Shown: positions 9,041 through 17,700, counted from the first letter of the stretch. The stretch: 37,945 nucleotides of DNA from Sutterella sp. (GCA_019418235.1 DYCH01000023.1:1-37945); one strand, 5' to 3'. Notes: generated by a model not told the origin, from the sequence alone. Made by a program: numbers and translations.

Positions 9041-12000
9041 CTATTCAATCCAAGACTTAATGATTTGTTCTTGATAATCGCGCTTAACCGCATCCCAATA
9101 ACGACGGGCAGCCACTTGATCACTACCGCGCCACAGAATCGATACAGGGTCATCGTCATAAGTGTTGTCATAGTATGTAATCACAGAAACGACGTTTTCG
9201 ATTTGTTCAAGCCACAACTTAAGCGCCTCTTCCGATATTTGTCGACAGGGCGCTTCTAACATTACCCAGTCCTGATCTTGAATCGAATAAACCTTCATGC
9301 CGACAGGCTTATCTAAAAGTGTATTGAGCAATAACGTTTTTAATTGAGCACGACTGACACTAGCCACGGAAGGGCAGATATCCAAAAGATAAAGTTTCTC
9401 CTTTGTCTCTTTAGTCGAGATCAGTGTCACTTGATTCGCAATGAGTTTTTTAAAATATCGTCCTTGAATCGGCGTTGATAAATGATCAAAATAGTGTTCT
9501 TCAGCTGAAGCTAAAAGAGACTGATAGTTCAACCATGCCTCATGCGTTAACTCAATAGAGTCACGTAATTTGATTTCTCTCGTGTTGACGGCGCCGGCCA
9601 GAGGATTTCGACTCAGTTCGCAGATAATGTCATCAACATTTCTCCCTTCTTTAAAGGCGGTCAACCACTCACGAATTCGAACGGAATTGTTCAATGGGTC
9701 CGTAGGCGGCAAAAGAGGAACTTCGCTTGTCGATGCATCCTCGTTGTCACGAATCTGCATTTTTTTCTCAAGCCAACGAACAACATTGTTGTAGACGGCA
9801 ATTAAATCTTCAATGTTGAGTTCTTCTTTAAAGGGTTCGATATTTAACGGCCCTGTCACAATAGGCTCTTCTTGACCTTGGAAGTTGGTTTCTTGAGCCA
9901 TAACAAGTGAATTTAGCATGACTTCGTCAACGCTTTTCCAGTAACGCGTCTCATCGCTCTTAAAGTTACGAGCTGAAGCTGAACTCAGAGGTAATTGCGT
10001 TGTAATGGCTTTTAATTTGGCATCGGTCTCTACACCGGATTGTTGAAGGTTAGAAGCCAAGAAATACATAAACTCTGAGACAACCGGTGAGGGGTTAGCC
10101 GGGTTTTTCTGATCTGTACCAATGCACCAAGAGCAATAGAAACGATCTCGGGCCGAAAGTGCCAAATTTAAGAACGCGTTGCGATTGTCACTACGACTGT
10201 CACGGTCATCTTGACGCTTTAAATCCGTCACGCCCATCAGGTCGTACTCTTCGAAGTGTTGAGTTCCCGGGAAGGAACTGTTTTCGTTTAAACCAAAGGC
10301 CAAAATGACACGGAAGGGGATTTGGCGGTAAAGCTTCAGTGGCGCAAAGGTGACTGCGCCCGTGATGGTTTGACGAATGGGCTCCTCGGCCAAGGTATCT
10401 TCAAGAGCTCGCCAATAAACGGCAGGTGAAATAACCAAGTTCTCTTCAAGAGTGGCCTCTTCCTCATCCATGCTATTTTGAGGATCAATCGCACGCAAGC
10501 TACTTTGAAGGGCAATCTTGTCGGACAATGAACTGTTGGTAAAGAAGAGTTCAATTAAGTTGTGACCCCACTTGGCAATGTCATCCAGGTTGGCGCGATT
10601 GCCGAGTGCGAGGTATTGTCGATGCGCTTCTTTGAGCTTACTTTCAAGCGTCAACAGCGTTTGAAAAATCCGTTTTTCAGTGCTCACTGAGTTAAAACGC
10701 GTATCGATACCACTGGAGACGGGGAGAAGATCATCGAAGCTTTCACGCTCATTTTGATCCAACACGAACCCCCAACTTAAACGTTCAAGAGAACGGTCTA
10801 ACGTACCGTCAAGCGCTTCATGCGGTTCGTTTTTCTCGGTCGTTAATTCAATATGACGTGTATTTTTTAAGTGCTCGGCATCAATGCCTTGACGGAAACC
10901 CGCCGTGACCAACCAGTCGCGGATAATGTTTAAGTCTTCCAAAGATAAATTCAGACTTTGGGTGACAAAGGGCAACTCCAACCAAGATTCCAGTTGGTTG
11001 ACGTTCATCGGTGTCATGAATAATCGCCCCAATTCAATCAAGGCTTGCCCCGTCATGTTTTCATCAATGGCATTGCGTCCCACGATCTTATAAGAGATGC
11101 GTTGAGATTCTGGCAATGTTGAGAAGGTTGCTTCAATAACGGGAGCAGCTTCTTCAATATCGGGCGTCACCACGAGAATGTCATCAGCTTTTAAGTCCGG
11201 CAACGTCGGATCGTTAAAGAGTGAATGAATAACGTTGACTAAATTTTCAACTTCACGCGCTTGAGTCGGGGACTTGATAAAGCGGATCGAATGGTCATTT
11301 GCGTTTACTTCAATGGGCAATTCTTCTTTGCTATCGAGCAAAATCGCGCGTTGAAAGTCATGCAAAAGTGCACCGTCATCGGGCGCTAAGTCCACTCGTT
11401 CAATCTCGCTTTCTGTTGTGAGTTTGAGTTGCTGAAGACTGATATTGGCAAGGGAATTCACAGCGGACAATTGATGCAACTGATCAGTGACTTCTTCTTC
11501 GGTGGCAAACTGATTGAAGCGATTAATCATGGCTCGCGTAGAGGCCGCATTTTTGCGAAGATAGTCAGACACCTTACTTTGCGACTTGTCATACGACCCG
11601 AACCAATAGTTTTGACAGGGGTTCAGAAGATACGCATAGACGTGACGGTCGGGATCTTCGCTTAAAAGTTTGATGATGGGCAGCATCAAAGGCGAGACGT
11701 TTGTCGGAACGAAGAAGTGAATTTCTTCGGGTTCAGACTGTGTTTTACGTTTTAAATTTTCCCAATCGGCAAACATGTCCAACGTATGTTGACCCGTCCA
11801 CTGATCTGCTTGGCCAAGCTTTTCCCAAAGAGCACGTTGCCACCCAAAGTCGGCAGAATTTTCAAGATGTTGACGCTCTTTCTCGTTTTGCTTTTGGTAG
11901 TAGTTTTTTAGCGTATCAACGGTCTTGGACGCTTTGTTAGGAAAGGCCCATCCGTATACCCAGTCAAAACGATAGTTGATGTACTTTTCAAAAACGGTTG

Positions 12001-12388
12001 ATACGTCTTTGGCAAAGTCATAACGCAAAAGGTCACGATCCATGATCTTTTCGCGCTGCTCGAAATATTTCTTTAAGCGCGGATGCGTTTGGATGAATTC
12101 ATCGTCTATAAGCGTCCAAAGTAACCAAATAAATTTCTGTGATTGACCGCCTTCACTTAACCCGAAACCCAAGTAATTGCGAAACCAGTTGTTCAGTGTC
12201 CAAAAGTCGATCCCTGCGCAAATCCCTTGCTCTTTTGCAATGGAGAGCATAAGTTCGTTATTAATTAAGCGGGAACCGGAAATGATACGAATGGGTTCGA
12301 GCGTGGATTGGGTGGTTTTTGCACCAATGGAATGCATGAGATAGGTGCGAAGGATTTCGTACGAATTGCTGTAGACCGTGTGAAGCAT
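9041..12388 (-). CDS. recC: Exodeoxyribonuclease V subunit gamma RecC
   Basis: RecC is the non-catalytic scaffold of RecBCD that splits the DNA strands and reads Chi. The 1115-residue product is close to the E. coli length of 1122. It begins MLHTVYSNSYEILRTYL, matching the family opening, and has internal landmarks such as HFFVPTNVSPLMLPIIKLL, RVILAFGLNENSSFPG and EYDLMG. No Walker A motif is seen, as expected because its helicase fold is dead. It is the first gene of the recCBD operon; the promoter should lie in 12389-12614, shared with the divergent ZIP gene. Identity is firm from the neighbours and these segments. Whether its Chi octamer matches E. coli cannot be told. Confidence 0.93.
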   Translation of the reverse strand: MLHTVYSNSYEILRTYLMHSIGAKTTQSTLEPIRIISGSRLINNELMLSIAKEQGICAGIDFWTLNNWFRNYLGFGLSEGGQSQKFIWLLWTLIDDEFIQTHPRLKKYFEQREKIMDRDLLRYDFAKDVSTVFEKYINYRFDWVYGWAFPNKASKTVDTLKNYYQKQNEKERQHLENSADFGWQRALWEKLGQADQWTGQHTLDMFADWENLKRKTQSEPEEIHFFVPTNVSPLMLPIIKLLSEDPDRHVYAYLLNPCQNYWFGSYDKSQSKVSDYLRKNAASTRAMINRFNQFATEEEVTDQLHQLSAVNSLANISLQQLKLTTESEIERVDLAPDDGALLHDFQRAILLDSKEELPIEVNANDHSIRFIKSPTQAREVENLVNVIHSLFNDPTLPDLKADDILVVTPDIEEAAPVIEATFSTLPESQRISYKIVGRNAIDENMTGQALIELGRLFMTPMNVNQLESWLELPFVTQSLNLSLEDLNIIRDWLVTAGFRQGIDAEHLKNTRHIELTTEKNEPHEALDGTLDRSLERLSWGFVLDQNERESFDDLLPVSSGIDTRFNSVSTEKRIFQTLLTLESKLKEAHRQYLALGNRANLDDIAKWGHNLIELFFTNSSLSDKIALQSSLRAIDPQNSMDEEEATLEENLVISPAVYWRALEDTLAEEPIRQTITGAVTFAPLKLYRQIPFRVILAFGLNENSSFPGTQHFEEYDLMGVTDLKRQDDRDSRSDNRNAFLNLALSARDRFYCSWCIGTDQKNPANPSPVVSEFMYFLASNLQQSGVETDAKLKAITTQLPLSSASARNFKSDETRYWKSVDEVMLNSLVMAQETNFQGQEEPIVTGPLNIEPFKEELNIEDLIAVYNNVVRWLEKKMQIRDNEDASTSEVPLLPPTDPLNNSVRIREWLTAFKEGRNVDDIICELSRNPLAGAVNTREIKLRDSIELTHEAWLNYQSLLASAEEHYFDHLSTPIQGRYFKKLIANQVTLISTKETKEKLYLLDICPSVASVSRAQLKTLLLNTLLDKPVGMKVYSIQDQDWVMLEAPCRQISEEALKLWLEQIENVVSVITYYDNTYDDDPVSILWRGSDQVAARRYWDAVKRDYQEQIIKSWIE

Positions 12389-12614
12389 AATGGCTGTCTT
12401 CTTAAAGCAAAAATCATGACATTATTATATCGAAAGTTTAGCGAATTGCTATAAATAATCAAAAATATCATCATTGTCTATTTGTTGTAAAAATAGCGAT
12501 TTAGATATATCTTGAAATGATCTTTAAGTTTTTCTCGATTGATCCTCTTGAGATTCTTAATTGCGCAAAAATACGGAACTTGTAACAATACAAAAATACT
12601 GAAAGGAATACCGT
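12389..12614. promoter_or_regulatory. Divergent recC / ZIP-transporter intergenic region
   Basis: This AT-rich 226-nt spacer must hold promoters for recC (leftward) and the ZIP gene (rightward). AAGGA at 12602-12606 is a good ribosome-binding site for the ZIP ATG. I see several AT-rich -10-like strings but no promoter pair convincing enough to place. Confidence 0.5.
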
Positions 12615-13412
12615 ATGGATTATTTAGAAATGCTGGGCTGGGTGGCCACTGGTACGGGGTTCACGGCCATGATGACGATGGTTGGTGCTGCCAGCGTCTT
12701 TTTATTTCGTCATAAGGTTTCGCCCAATGTTCATCGCATGGCGTTAGGTTTTGCTGCTGGGATCATGATTGCAGCGAGCGTCTGGAGTTTGTTGATTCCC
12801 GCAATGGATGCCGCGGAAGCTGCAGGAACGCCCAGTTGGTTGCCGGCCGCAGGCGGTTTTGCTTTAGGTGGCCTTTTTCTTTGGGCGTTGGATGAGTTGC
12901 TTCCTCATATGCATCCGGGTTCAAAAGATCCGGAAGGGCCCAAGAGTCAACTGTCTCGTTCATCCCTTTTATTTTTCGCTATTACTTTGCACAACATTCC
13001 TGAAGGGATGAGCGTAGGTTTGCTTTTTGTTATAGCCGGTCAAACGGGGGATCCGGTTGCACTCTCTGCCGCTTTTGCTTTGGCTTTGGGGATGGGGATT
13101 CAAAACGTACCGGAAGGTGCCGCGGTTTCATTGCCTCTTTTGCAAGAAGGGTATTCTCCTCGCAAGGCGTTTTCGCTGGGTGCATTATCGGGTTTAGTTG
13201 AACCGATTTTCGGCTGTGCGGTCGTGTTGATGGCTTCTTGGATTACGCCTTTTATGCCGTGGCTTTTAGCGTTTAGTGCCGGCGCCATGATGTACGTGGT
13301 GGTTGAAGAACTCATCCCTGAAGCACACTTGGGAGAGCACTCCAATGTGGGCACGATGAGTGTGATGTTGGGGTTCTTGTTGATGATGACGTTGGACTGT
13401 GCTCTTGGGTAA
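12615..13412 (+). CDS. ZIP family divalent metal transporter (ZupT/GufA-like)
   Basis: Inner-membrane importer or exchanger of divalent metals such as zinc, iron or manganese. The 265-residue product has about eight hydrophobic segments. The two signature ZIP metal-site helices are visible: ITLHNIPEGMSVG (about residues 123-135) and GIQNVPEGAAVSLPL (about 160-174), and EELIPEAH lies near the C-terminus. A His-rich loop, LLPHMHPG (about 94-101), sits where ZIP proteins carry their cytoplasmic histidine segment. The second site has Q in place of His before NVPEG, as in GufA-type members. AAGGA precedes the ATG. Substrate cannot be fixed from sequence. Confidence 0.9.
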   Translation: MDYLEMLGWVATGTGFTAMMTMVGAASVFLFRHKVSPNVHRMALGFAAGIMIAASVWSLLIPAMDAAEAAGTPSWLPAAGGFALGGLFLWALDELLPHMHPGSKDPEGPKSQLSRSSLLFFAITLHNIPEGMSVGLLFVIAGQTGDPVALSAAFALALGMGIQNVPEGAAVSLPLLQEGYSPRKAFSLGALSGLVEPIFGCAVVLMASWITPFMPWLLAFSAGAMMYVVVEELIPEAHLGEHSNVGTMSVMLGFLLMMTLDCALG

Positions 13413-13435
13413 CAATTTAAGTCTTTGAGATAATC

Positions 13436-13618
13436 ATGCAAATTCCAGATAAAGAGATCGAAAGGATTATCGAAGAAGTGTCCCATTCTTTTTCTGTCGA
13501 AGGTCTTGTTGTATCAGATGCGGAGAAAAACGAAGCACGTCAGATGCTCCGAGGAGATATATCGATGGAAGAGTTGATAGCTTTTTACAAAGCAGGTTTG
13601 CCCAACTCGAGATACTAA
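13436..13618 (+). CDS. Orphan VbhA-like antitoxin (class I Fic inhibitor)
   Basis: The 60-residue product resembles VbhA-family antitoxins, short helical proteins that bind class I Fic (AMP-transferase) toxins and block ATP binding with an (S/T)xxxE(G/N) motif. Here S18-F-S-V-E22-G23 fits that motif exactly. It is followed by a loop with VVSDAEKNEARQML and a second helical part, RGDISMEELIAFY (residues 39-51), typical of the family. It starts 23 nt after the ZIP gene and is probably co-transcribed. No Fic gene (HPFxxGNGR) follows: the next 167 nt are non-coding and then a convergent gene ends. The family call is from memory; an unrelated helical peptide remains possible. Confidence 0.68.
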   Translation: MQIPDKEIERIIEEVSHSFSVEGLVVSDAEKNEARQMLRGDISMEELIAFYKAGLPNSRY

Positions 13619-13785
13619 TTTTTTTTGTTGATGGTAACCGCTCTCTTGGTTAGTTGTAATATTTCCAAATCATAAACTTTCAATAACCACCGATGATCTG
13701 TCATGGCAGTTTAATTTGCAGGCGACCGAATCAAAATGTTCATGCAAAGGCGATTTCTGCATTAATTCTTTGTATCTCCAGTACA

Positions 13786-14220
13786 TCAGATTGATTTTTT
13801 TTTGAATATGTCAAAATCATCTCCATGCTTACTTTCGGTAAGTTGGATGTGTTTCATTCGGGTGATGACAATAGCACCAATCATAAAAAGCGCGCTTTCA
13901 CTTAGAGAGTCAGGTACATTTTCTGGTGACACAAGTAAATTTCTAACCACATTAAAATCCAAAGCTTGAACAGGATACATTTCATCCAAACGATTCAGAG
14001 GATGAAGGCGTGACTTCACCTCCGTGACGCCGTTTAGCAACGCAATCGCCTGCCAAATCTCATGTTCACTGCGATGATGTTCTTCCATCAGTTCGATCAA
14101 ATCCAATGTAGCAAGCAATTCTTCTGATGAAAAATTTTTAAGACGAAGGATTTTTTTAAGTAACCGATTTGCACTCGGGGTGAAAGCAGAAAAGCTTGTA
14201 TATCCAAATAAATCATTCAT
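13786..14220 (-). CDS. Hypothetical protein, paralogue of the protein at 14560-15126
   Basis: I do not recognise this 144-residue protein. It appears soluble and mainly helical. Residues 52-63 (EHEIWQAIALLN) match residues 49-60 of the product encoded at 14560-15126 in 10 of 12 positions. A second block (ESALFMIGAIVIT, 108-120) aligns with ETALYLVATIIT there, with about 10 extra residues between the blocks. It is the last gene of a three-gene minus-strand run, 12 nt after its neighbour. It has no signal peptide, membrane segment or known catalytic motif. Base composition is clearly lower in GC than the flanking core genes, suggesting acquisition or relaxed selection. Confidence 0.7.
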   Translation of the reverse strand: MNDLFGYTSFSAFTPSANRLLKKILRLKNFSSEELLATLDLIELMEEHHRSEHEIWQAIALLNGVTEVKSRLHPLNRLDEMYPVQALDFNVVRNLLVSPENVPDSLSESALFMIGAIVITRMKHIQLTESKHGDDFDIFKKKSI

Positions 14221-14232
14221 GGCAGACCTCTT

Positions 14233-14550
14233 TTACTTGTTAACTTCTTTTTCGTGTCCGGGCAATAGCGTATAGAACTGTACAAAAAGGGCATCGGTGA
14301 GATGAATACTGGTTAATTGATTTCTGAAACCAATCCGACGGAAGATGGAGGATTTATCGGAAATTGTCAGTCGTTTTACTTTCCATTCAAATTCAGAATA
14401 AGAACGATCAGAGTGGCGTATCGTGACAGTGGGGAAATGCGCCTGAATCAAAAGTATGAAGCGTTCCAAGAGCTCTTCGTGACTGACAAGGTCGGAAAGG
14501 TAGATGTCTTTATCCTTACGTGCCACGGGAATTCCAGCTACCTCTGCCAT
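14233..14550 (-). CDS. Hypothetical protein, middle gene of the unknown trio
   Basis: Unrecognised 105-residue protein. It begins MAEVAGIPVARKDKDIYLSD and has a likely amphipathic helix at about residues 22-38 (LVSHEELLERFILLIQA). A basic, beta-rich-looking middle follows (about 41-80, with TIRHSDRSY and EWKVKRLTISDKSS). There are no cysteines, membrane spans or known motifs. It lies 9 nt after the preceding gene and 12 nt before the next, so the three were probably transcribed together. The ribosome-binding site is weak (AAGTGA). The tight spacing and three consecutive intact frames argue for a real gene. Confidence 0.6.
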   Translation of the reverse strand: MAEVAGIPVARKDKDIYLSDLVSHEELLERFILLIQAHFPTVTIRHSDRSYSEFEWKVKRLTISDKSSIFRRIGFRNQLTSIHLTDALFVQFYTLLPGHEKEVNK

Positions 14551-14559
14551 ATAAACAAT

Positions 14560-15126
14560 TCACTTCATGTGCTCAGTATTACTTTGAGCGCCACTCATCA
14601 CAAAAACCTTACGTTCTTCTAAAAATTCGCTAGGTTCAACGGGCGACAAACTAAGGCAGATTTTCAAGTATTTATGAAACCGAGAATAGAGTCGTGTTTT
14701 TTTAACTAAAGATTTATAAAGACAAAGACGTTTAAAACTATCGACAAAGCTACCAGAAGAAATGACGGCGTTACCATCAAATGATCCAGCTAATTTCTTT
14801 GCATCGACCGTGATGATTGTCGCAACTAAATACAAAGCGGTCTCGTTTTTTACTTTTTCAAATAAAGATGAATTGAGTAATAACTCTCGAGTAACTTCGA
14901 GTGTTTCCAGTTCACACGACGTTAGGTCATCAATTCTCTCTAGGTTATTGACGAGAGCAATGGCCATCCATATTTCGTGTTCTGTAGCGGCAGTATCTAA
15001 TAGCAAACTTACCACATCAAAAGTTTTGGAAAGTTGATAAACCTTTTCTGATCCCTCAAGAGGTAATTGAGAAATGATCTGCAAAGTTTTTGATGACAAT
15101 GTCGTTCTGTATTGGTTATTTAGCAT
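14560..15126 (-). CDS. Hypothetical protein, first gene of the unknown trio
   Basis: Unrecognised 188-residue protein that shares two sequence blocks with the product encoded at 13786-14220: EHEIWMAIALVN (49-60) and ETALYLVATIIT (95-106). Beyond about residue 120 it carries a basic extension (KRLCLYKSLVKKTRLYSRF region) that the shorter paralogue lacks. GGAG lies about 7 nt before the ATG, a good ribosome-binding site, which marks this as the promoter-proximal gene. It looks cytoplasmic and helical. The shared blocks point to a small family duplicated and diverged here. Function is unknown; an accessory role (toxin-antitoxin, immunity or phage-derived) is only a guess from context. Confidence 0.72.
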   Translation of the reverse strand: MLNNQYRTTLSSKTLQIISQLPLEGSEKVYQLSKTFDVVSLLLDTAATEHEIWMAIALVNNLERIDDLTSCELETLEVTRELLLNSSLFEKVKNETALYLVATIITVDAKKLAGSFDGNAVISSGSFVDSFKRLCLYKSLVKKTRLYSRFHKYLKICLSLSPVEPSEFLEERKVFVMSGAQSNTEHMK

Positions 15127-15252
15127 ATAAATCTCCGTGTCTGTACATCATCGTAATATGGCAAACTTCAATTCTTGATGTGTATAGACGTTGCTCTACT
15201 TGGAGAATATTGCTCAGGACCGAAAGGTATTTAAGACTATCCTTTAATACAT
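15127..15252 (-). promoter_or_regulatory. Presumed promoter region of the unknown trio
   Basis: This spacer lies upstream of the trio. Apart from the ribosome-binding site (CTCC at 15133-15136, read as GGAG on the minus strand) I see no clear promoter pair or operator. Confidence 0.35.
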
Positions 15253-15284
15253 AAAAGCCTCAATTTTTGCGTATTGAGGCTTTT
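15253..15284. terminator. Terminator downstream of the PhoH-family gene
   Basis: A perfect 12-bp inverted repeat: AAAAGCCTCAAT (15253-15264) with ATTGAGGCTTTT (15273-15284), 8-nt loop. On the minus strand it follows the stop at 15307 and ends in a T run. The symmetric A/T arms mean it could also work from the other side. Confidence 0.9.
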
Positions 15285-15306
15285 GAACTATGAGTGTCAG
15301 ATTTTG

Positions 15307-16971
15307 TTAAAGCGATTCGCTTGCAAAATCCGCCAATCGGCTGCGTTCCCCACGTTGAAGCGTGATGTGACCGGAGTGTTCCCAACCCTTAAAGCGATCC
15401 ACCACATACGTCAAACCTGAAGAGCCTTCAGTGAGGTAAGGCGTGTCGATCTGGGCAATGTTACCCAAGCAGACAATTTTGCTACCCGGGCCAGCACGAG
15501 TGATCAAGGTCTTCATTTGTTTTGGTGACAAGTTTTGCGCTTCATCGATAATGACGAGCTTATTTAAGAACGTGCGACCGCGCATGAAACTCATGCTCTT
15601 TACTTTAATGCGGCTACGGATTAAATCGTTGGCAGCGTTTCTGCTCCATTCGTTACCGCTTTCAAGCTTATTGAGAACTTCCAGGTTATCTTCCAAGGCC
15701 CCCATCCAAGGCAACATCTTTTCTTCTTCGGTACCCGGCAAGAAACCGATTTCTTCACCGACGCTGACCGTTGCGCGGGTAAAGATAATTTCAGAAAAGC
15801 GTCGCATATCAAGCGTTTGAGCCAATGCGGCTGCCAACGTGATCAAGGTCTTACCGGTGCCTGCTTGGCCTAAAAGCGTCACGAAATCGATCTCGGGGTT
15901 CATGAGCAAATTCAGCGCAATGGATTGCTCACGGTTACGAGCCGTAATGCCCCAAACGGCGTACTTTTGTTGCTTGTAGTCACGAGCAACGACAAGCGTT
16001 GCGGTAGAGCCTTCAATCTTTTTTACTTGAGCCAAGAAGCTGTCATCGGGCAAGTAAACAAAGAGGTTGACAAACATTTCTCGAACCAGAGGGCCGGAAA
16101 TCTTGTACCAAGTTTGACCGTCTTCTTTCCAGCTTTGCATCTTCTTGCCGTGCGTCTCCCAGAAGTTTTCAGGCAACTCCATACGGCCGGAATAAAGCAT
16201 TTCCGTGTCATCGAGCGTGCGGTCACTGAAGTAATCTTCAGCATCCAACCCCATGGCCACGGCCTTGATACGCATATTGATGTCTTTGGATACCAAAATG
16301 ACATGGCGGTCTTTGATTTGGTCAACCAACGCCTTCACAACCCCTAAGATTTGATTGTCGGCCTTGCCTTGCGGAAGGGCATCGGGCAACTGACCGTTTA
16401 AGGGTTGCGTTTGGAAAAAGAGTTTGCCACTTGCCTCAATATGGCCCAAGGCATTGAGCTCAATACCGTCGACGATCTTGCCATTGGTGTGGGCAAGCAA
16501 TTGATCAAGGTAGCGTGAGACTTGGCGAGCGTTACGCGCCACATCACTTAAGCCCTTTTTGTGACCGTCCAATTCTTCAAGCGTAATCATCGGCAAGAAA
16601 ACATCGTGCTCTTCGAATTGGAAAAGCGATAAGGGGTCGTGCATTAAGACGTTCGTATCCAAAACGAAGAGTTTCTTACCCTTATAGCGTTCACGCATGC
16701 TGGCAGGTTTAACCTTGGGCTTGTCAGCCAGAAGCGGAGCGGGAACCGGATTTGTCTTAACGGCTTTTTTGGAAGCGGCAGGCTTTTTTGTGGCGACTGC
16801 CTTTTGTGGCTTTTGTGCCTTTACCTCAACTTTCTCAGAAGTAGCTGCGACAGGGGCCTTTTTAGCGACAACGGTTTTCTTTTTTGTGTCCTTGACCGGT
16901 TTGGCTTTGGCCAGAGCGTCAACATCTTCAATGACGGTACCCATCTCGGTGGGTAAAGGGGGTAAAGGCAT
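15307..16971 (-). CDS. PIN domain-PhoH ATPase fusion protein
   Basis: This 554-residue protein joins a PIN-type ribonuclease domain to a PhoH-type ATPase, an architecture thought to couple RNA unwinding to cleavage. Residues 1-95 are low complexity and rich in Lys, Ala and Pro, probably disordered. The PIN domain starts at FVLDTNVLMHDP (D105 the first acidic residue) and includes VILVSKDINMR (D230). The PhoH domain has Walker A GQAGTGKT (368-375) and Walker B VIIDEAQN (473-480). AGGAG stands 7 nt before the ATG. It lies 22 nt downstream of bcp and is probably co-transcribed with it. Domain calls are firm; the RNA substrate is unknown. Confidence 0.93.
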   Translation of the reverse strand: MPLPPLPTEMGTVIEDVDALAKAKPVKDTKKKTVVAKKAPVAATSEKVEVKAQKPQKAVATKKPAASKKAVKTNPVPAPLLADKPKVKPASMRERYKGKKLFVLDTNVLMHDPLSLFQFEEHDVFLPMITLEELDGHKKGLSDVARNARQVSRYLDQLLAHTNGKIVDGIELNALGHIEASGKLFFQTQPLNGQLPDALPQGKADNQILGVVKALVDQIKDRHVILVSKDINMRIKAVAMGLDAEDYFSDRTLDDTEMLYSGRMELPENFWETHGKKMQSWKEDGQTWYKISGPLVREMFVNLFVYLPDDSFLAQVKKIEGSTATLVVARDYKQQKYAVWGITARNREQSIALNLLMNPEIDFVTLLGQAGTGKTLITLAAALAQTLDMRRFSEIIFTRATVSVGEEIGFLPGTEEEKMLPWMGALEDNLEVLNKLESGNEWSRNAANDLIRSRIKVKSMSFMRGRTFLNKLVIIDEAQNLSPKQMKTLITRAGPGSKIVCLGNIAQIDTPYLTEGSSGLTYVVDRFKGWEHSGHITLQRGERSRLADFASESL

Positions 16972-16993
16972 AAAAAACTCCTACTTAAAAGAA

Positions 16994-17455
16994 TTAGGCC
17001 AAAGCTTGAACGGCTTCAAGCACGGCTTGAGCGTGGCCCGCAACCTTAACTTTACGCCACTCGGCGCGAACTTTTCCGCTTTCATCAATTAAAAACGTAC
17101 TGCGCTCAACGCCCATGTATTCTCGACCGTACATTTTCTTTAATTTCATGACGTCATAGGCTTGGCAAAGCGCTTCATCCGGATCGCTGATAAGCGGGAA
17201 CTTAAAGCCTTGCTTGGTACAGAAATTTTGATGGCTCTTGATAGAGTCGCGAGAGATACCGATCACTTCACAATTAAGCGCTTTAAAGGCATCGTAGCGG
17301 GCGTTAAAGTCAATGCCCTCCAGCGTGCAACCGCTTGTGTTGTCTTTAGGATAAAAGTAAAGAACAACACGCTTGCCGGCAAAGCCAGACAACGATAATG
17401 TGCCCGTCGTAGCTTCTGCGGTAAAAGCGGGGGCTTGGGAATTCACTAATGACAT
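16994..17455 (-). CDS. bcp: Thioredoxin-dependent thiol peroxidase (Bcp/PrxQ)
   Basis: Peroxiredoxin of the PrxQ/BCP type that reduces hydrogen and alkyl peroxides in the cytoplasm using thioredoxin. The 153-residue product has the fold-defining FYPKDNTSGCTLE segment with the peroxidatic cysteine in SGCT. A second Cys lies further on in ALNCEVIGIS and further cysteines in FCTKQG and ALCQAY. The usual five-residue Cys-Cys spacing of BCP is absent, so it may be a one-Cys type or use another resolving Cys. I chose the ATG at 17455, preceded by GTGAGG; an in-frame GTG 12 nt upstream lies on that site. The IS element ends about 55-65 nt upstream and may influence its promoter. Confidence 0.92.
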   Translation of the reverse strand: MSLVNSQAPAFTAEATTGTLSLSGFAGKRVVLYFYPKDNTSGCTLEGIDFNARYDAFKALNCEVIGISRDSIKSHQNFCTKQGFKFPLISDPDEALCQAYDVMKLKKMYGREYMGVERSTFLIDESGKVRAEWRKVKVAGHAQAVLEAVQALA

Positions 17456-17520
17456 ATTAAACCTCACTGAGTAATGAACAGACTAATTGTGGCCGATTTT
17501 TGTTAAATGCGTGTAAACAA

Positions 17521-17700
17521 CTCGCGACTCAAGTCGCAAGCTTTTGATTTATTGTCATCTCTTTCGAGACTCAACATTAGGTCGGTTTACAACAACCCTT
17601 GAGCTATCAGCTGATAGCCCAATCCTTGCAAATTTTGACTTGCATTCAAGTCACTGTGGGCTCGGAGACCACAGCTTGGGCAAACAAAACGATGTTTTGT
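17521..17700 (-). ncRNA. Predicted omega-RNA (TnpB guide RNA) of the IS element
   Basis: IS605-type TnpB nucleases use a guide RNA made from the tnpB 3' end and the right end of the element. Here the tnpB C-terminal codons contain a perfect 16-bp palindrome (GCTATCAG/CTGATAGC, 17603-17618), and the right-end hairpin follows at 17524-17537. Transcription on the minus strand would run from both into the bcp upstream flank as the guide. This is prediction by analogy; the 5' limit is arbitrary. Confidence 0.42.
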
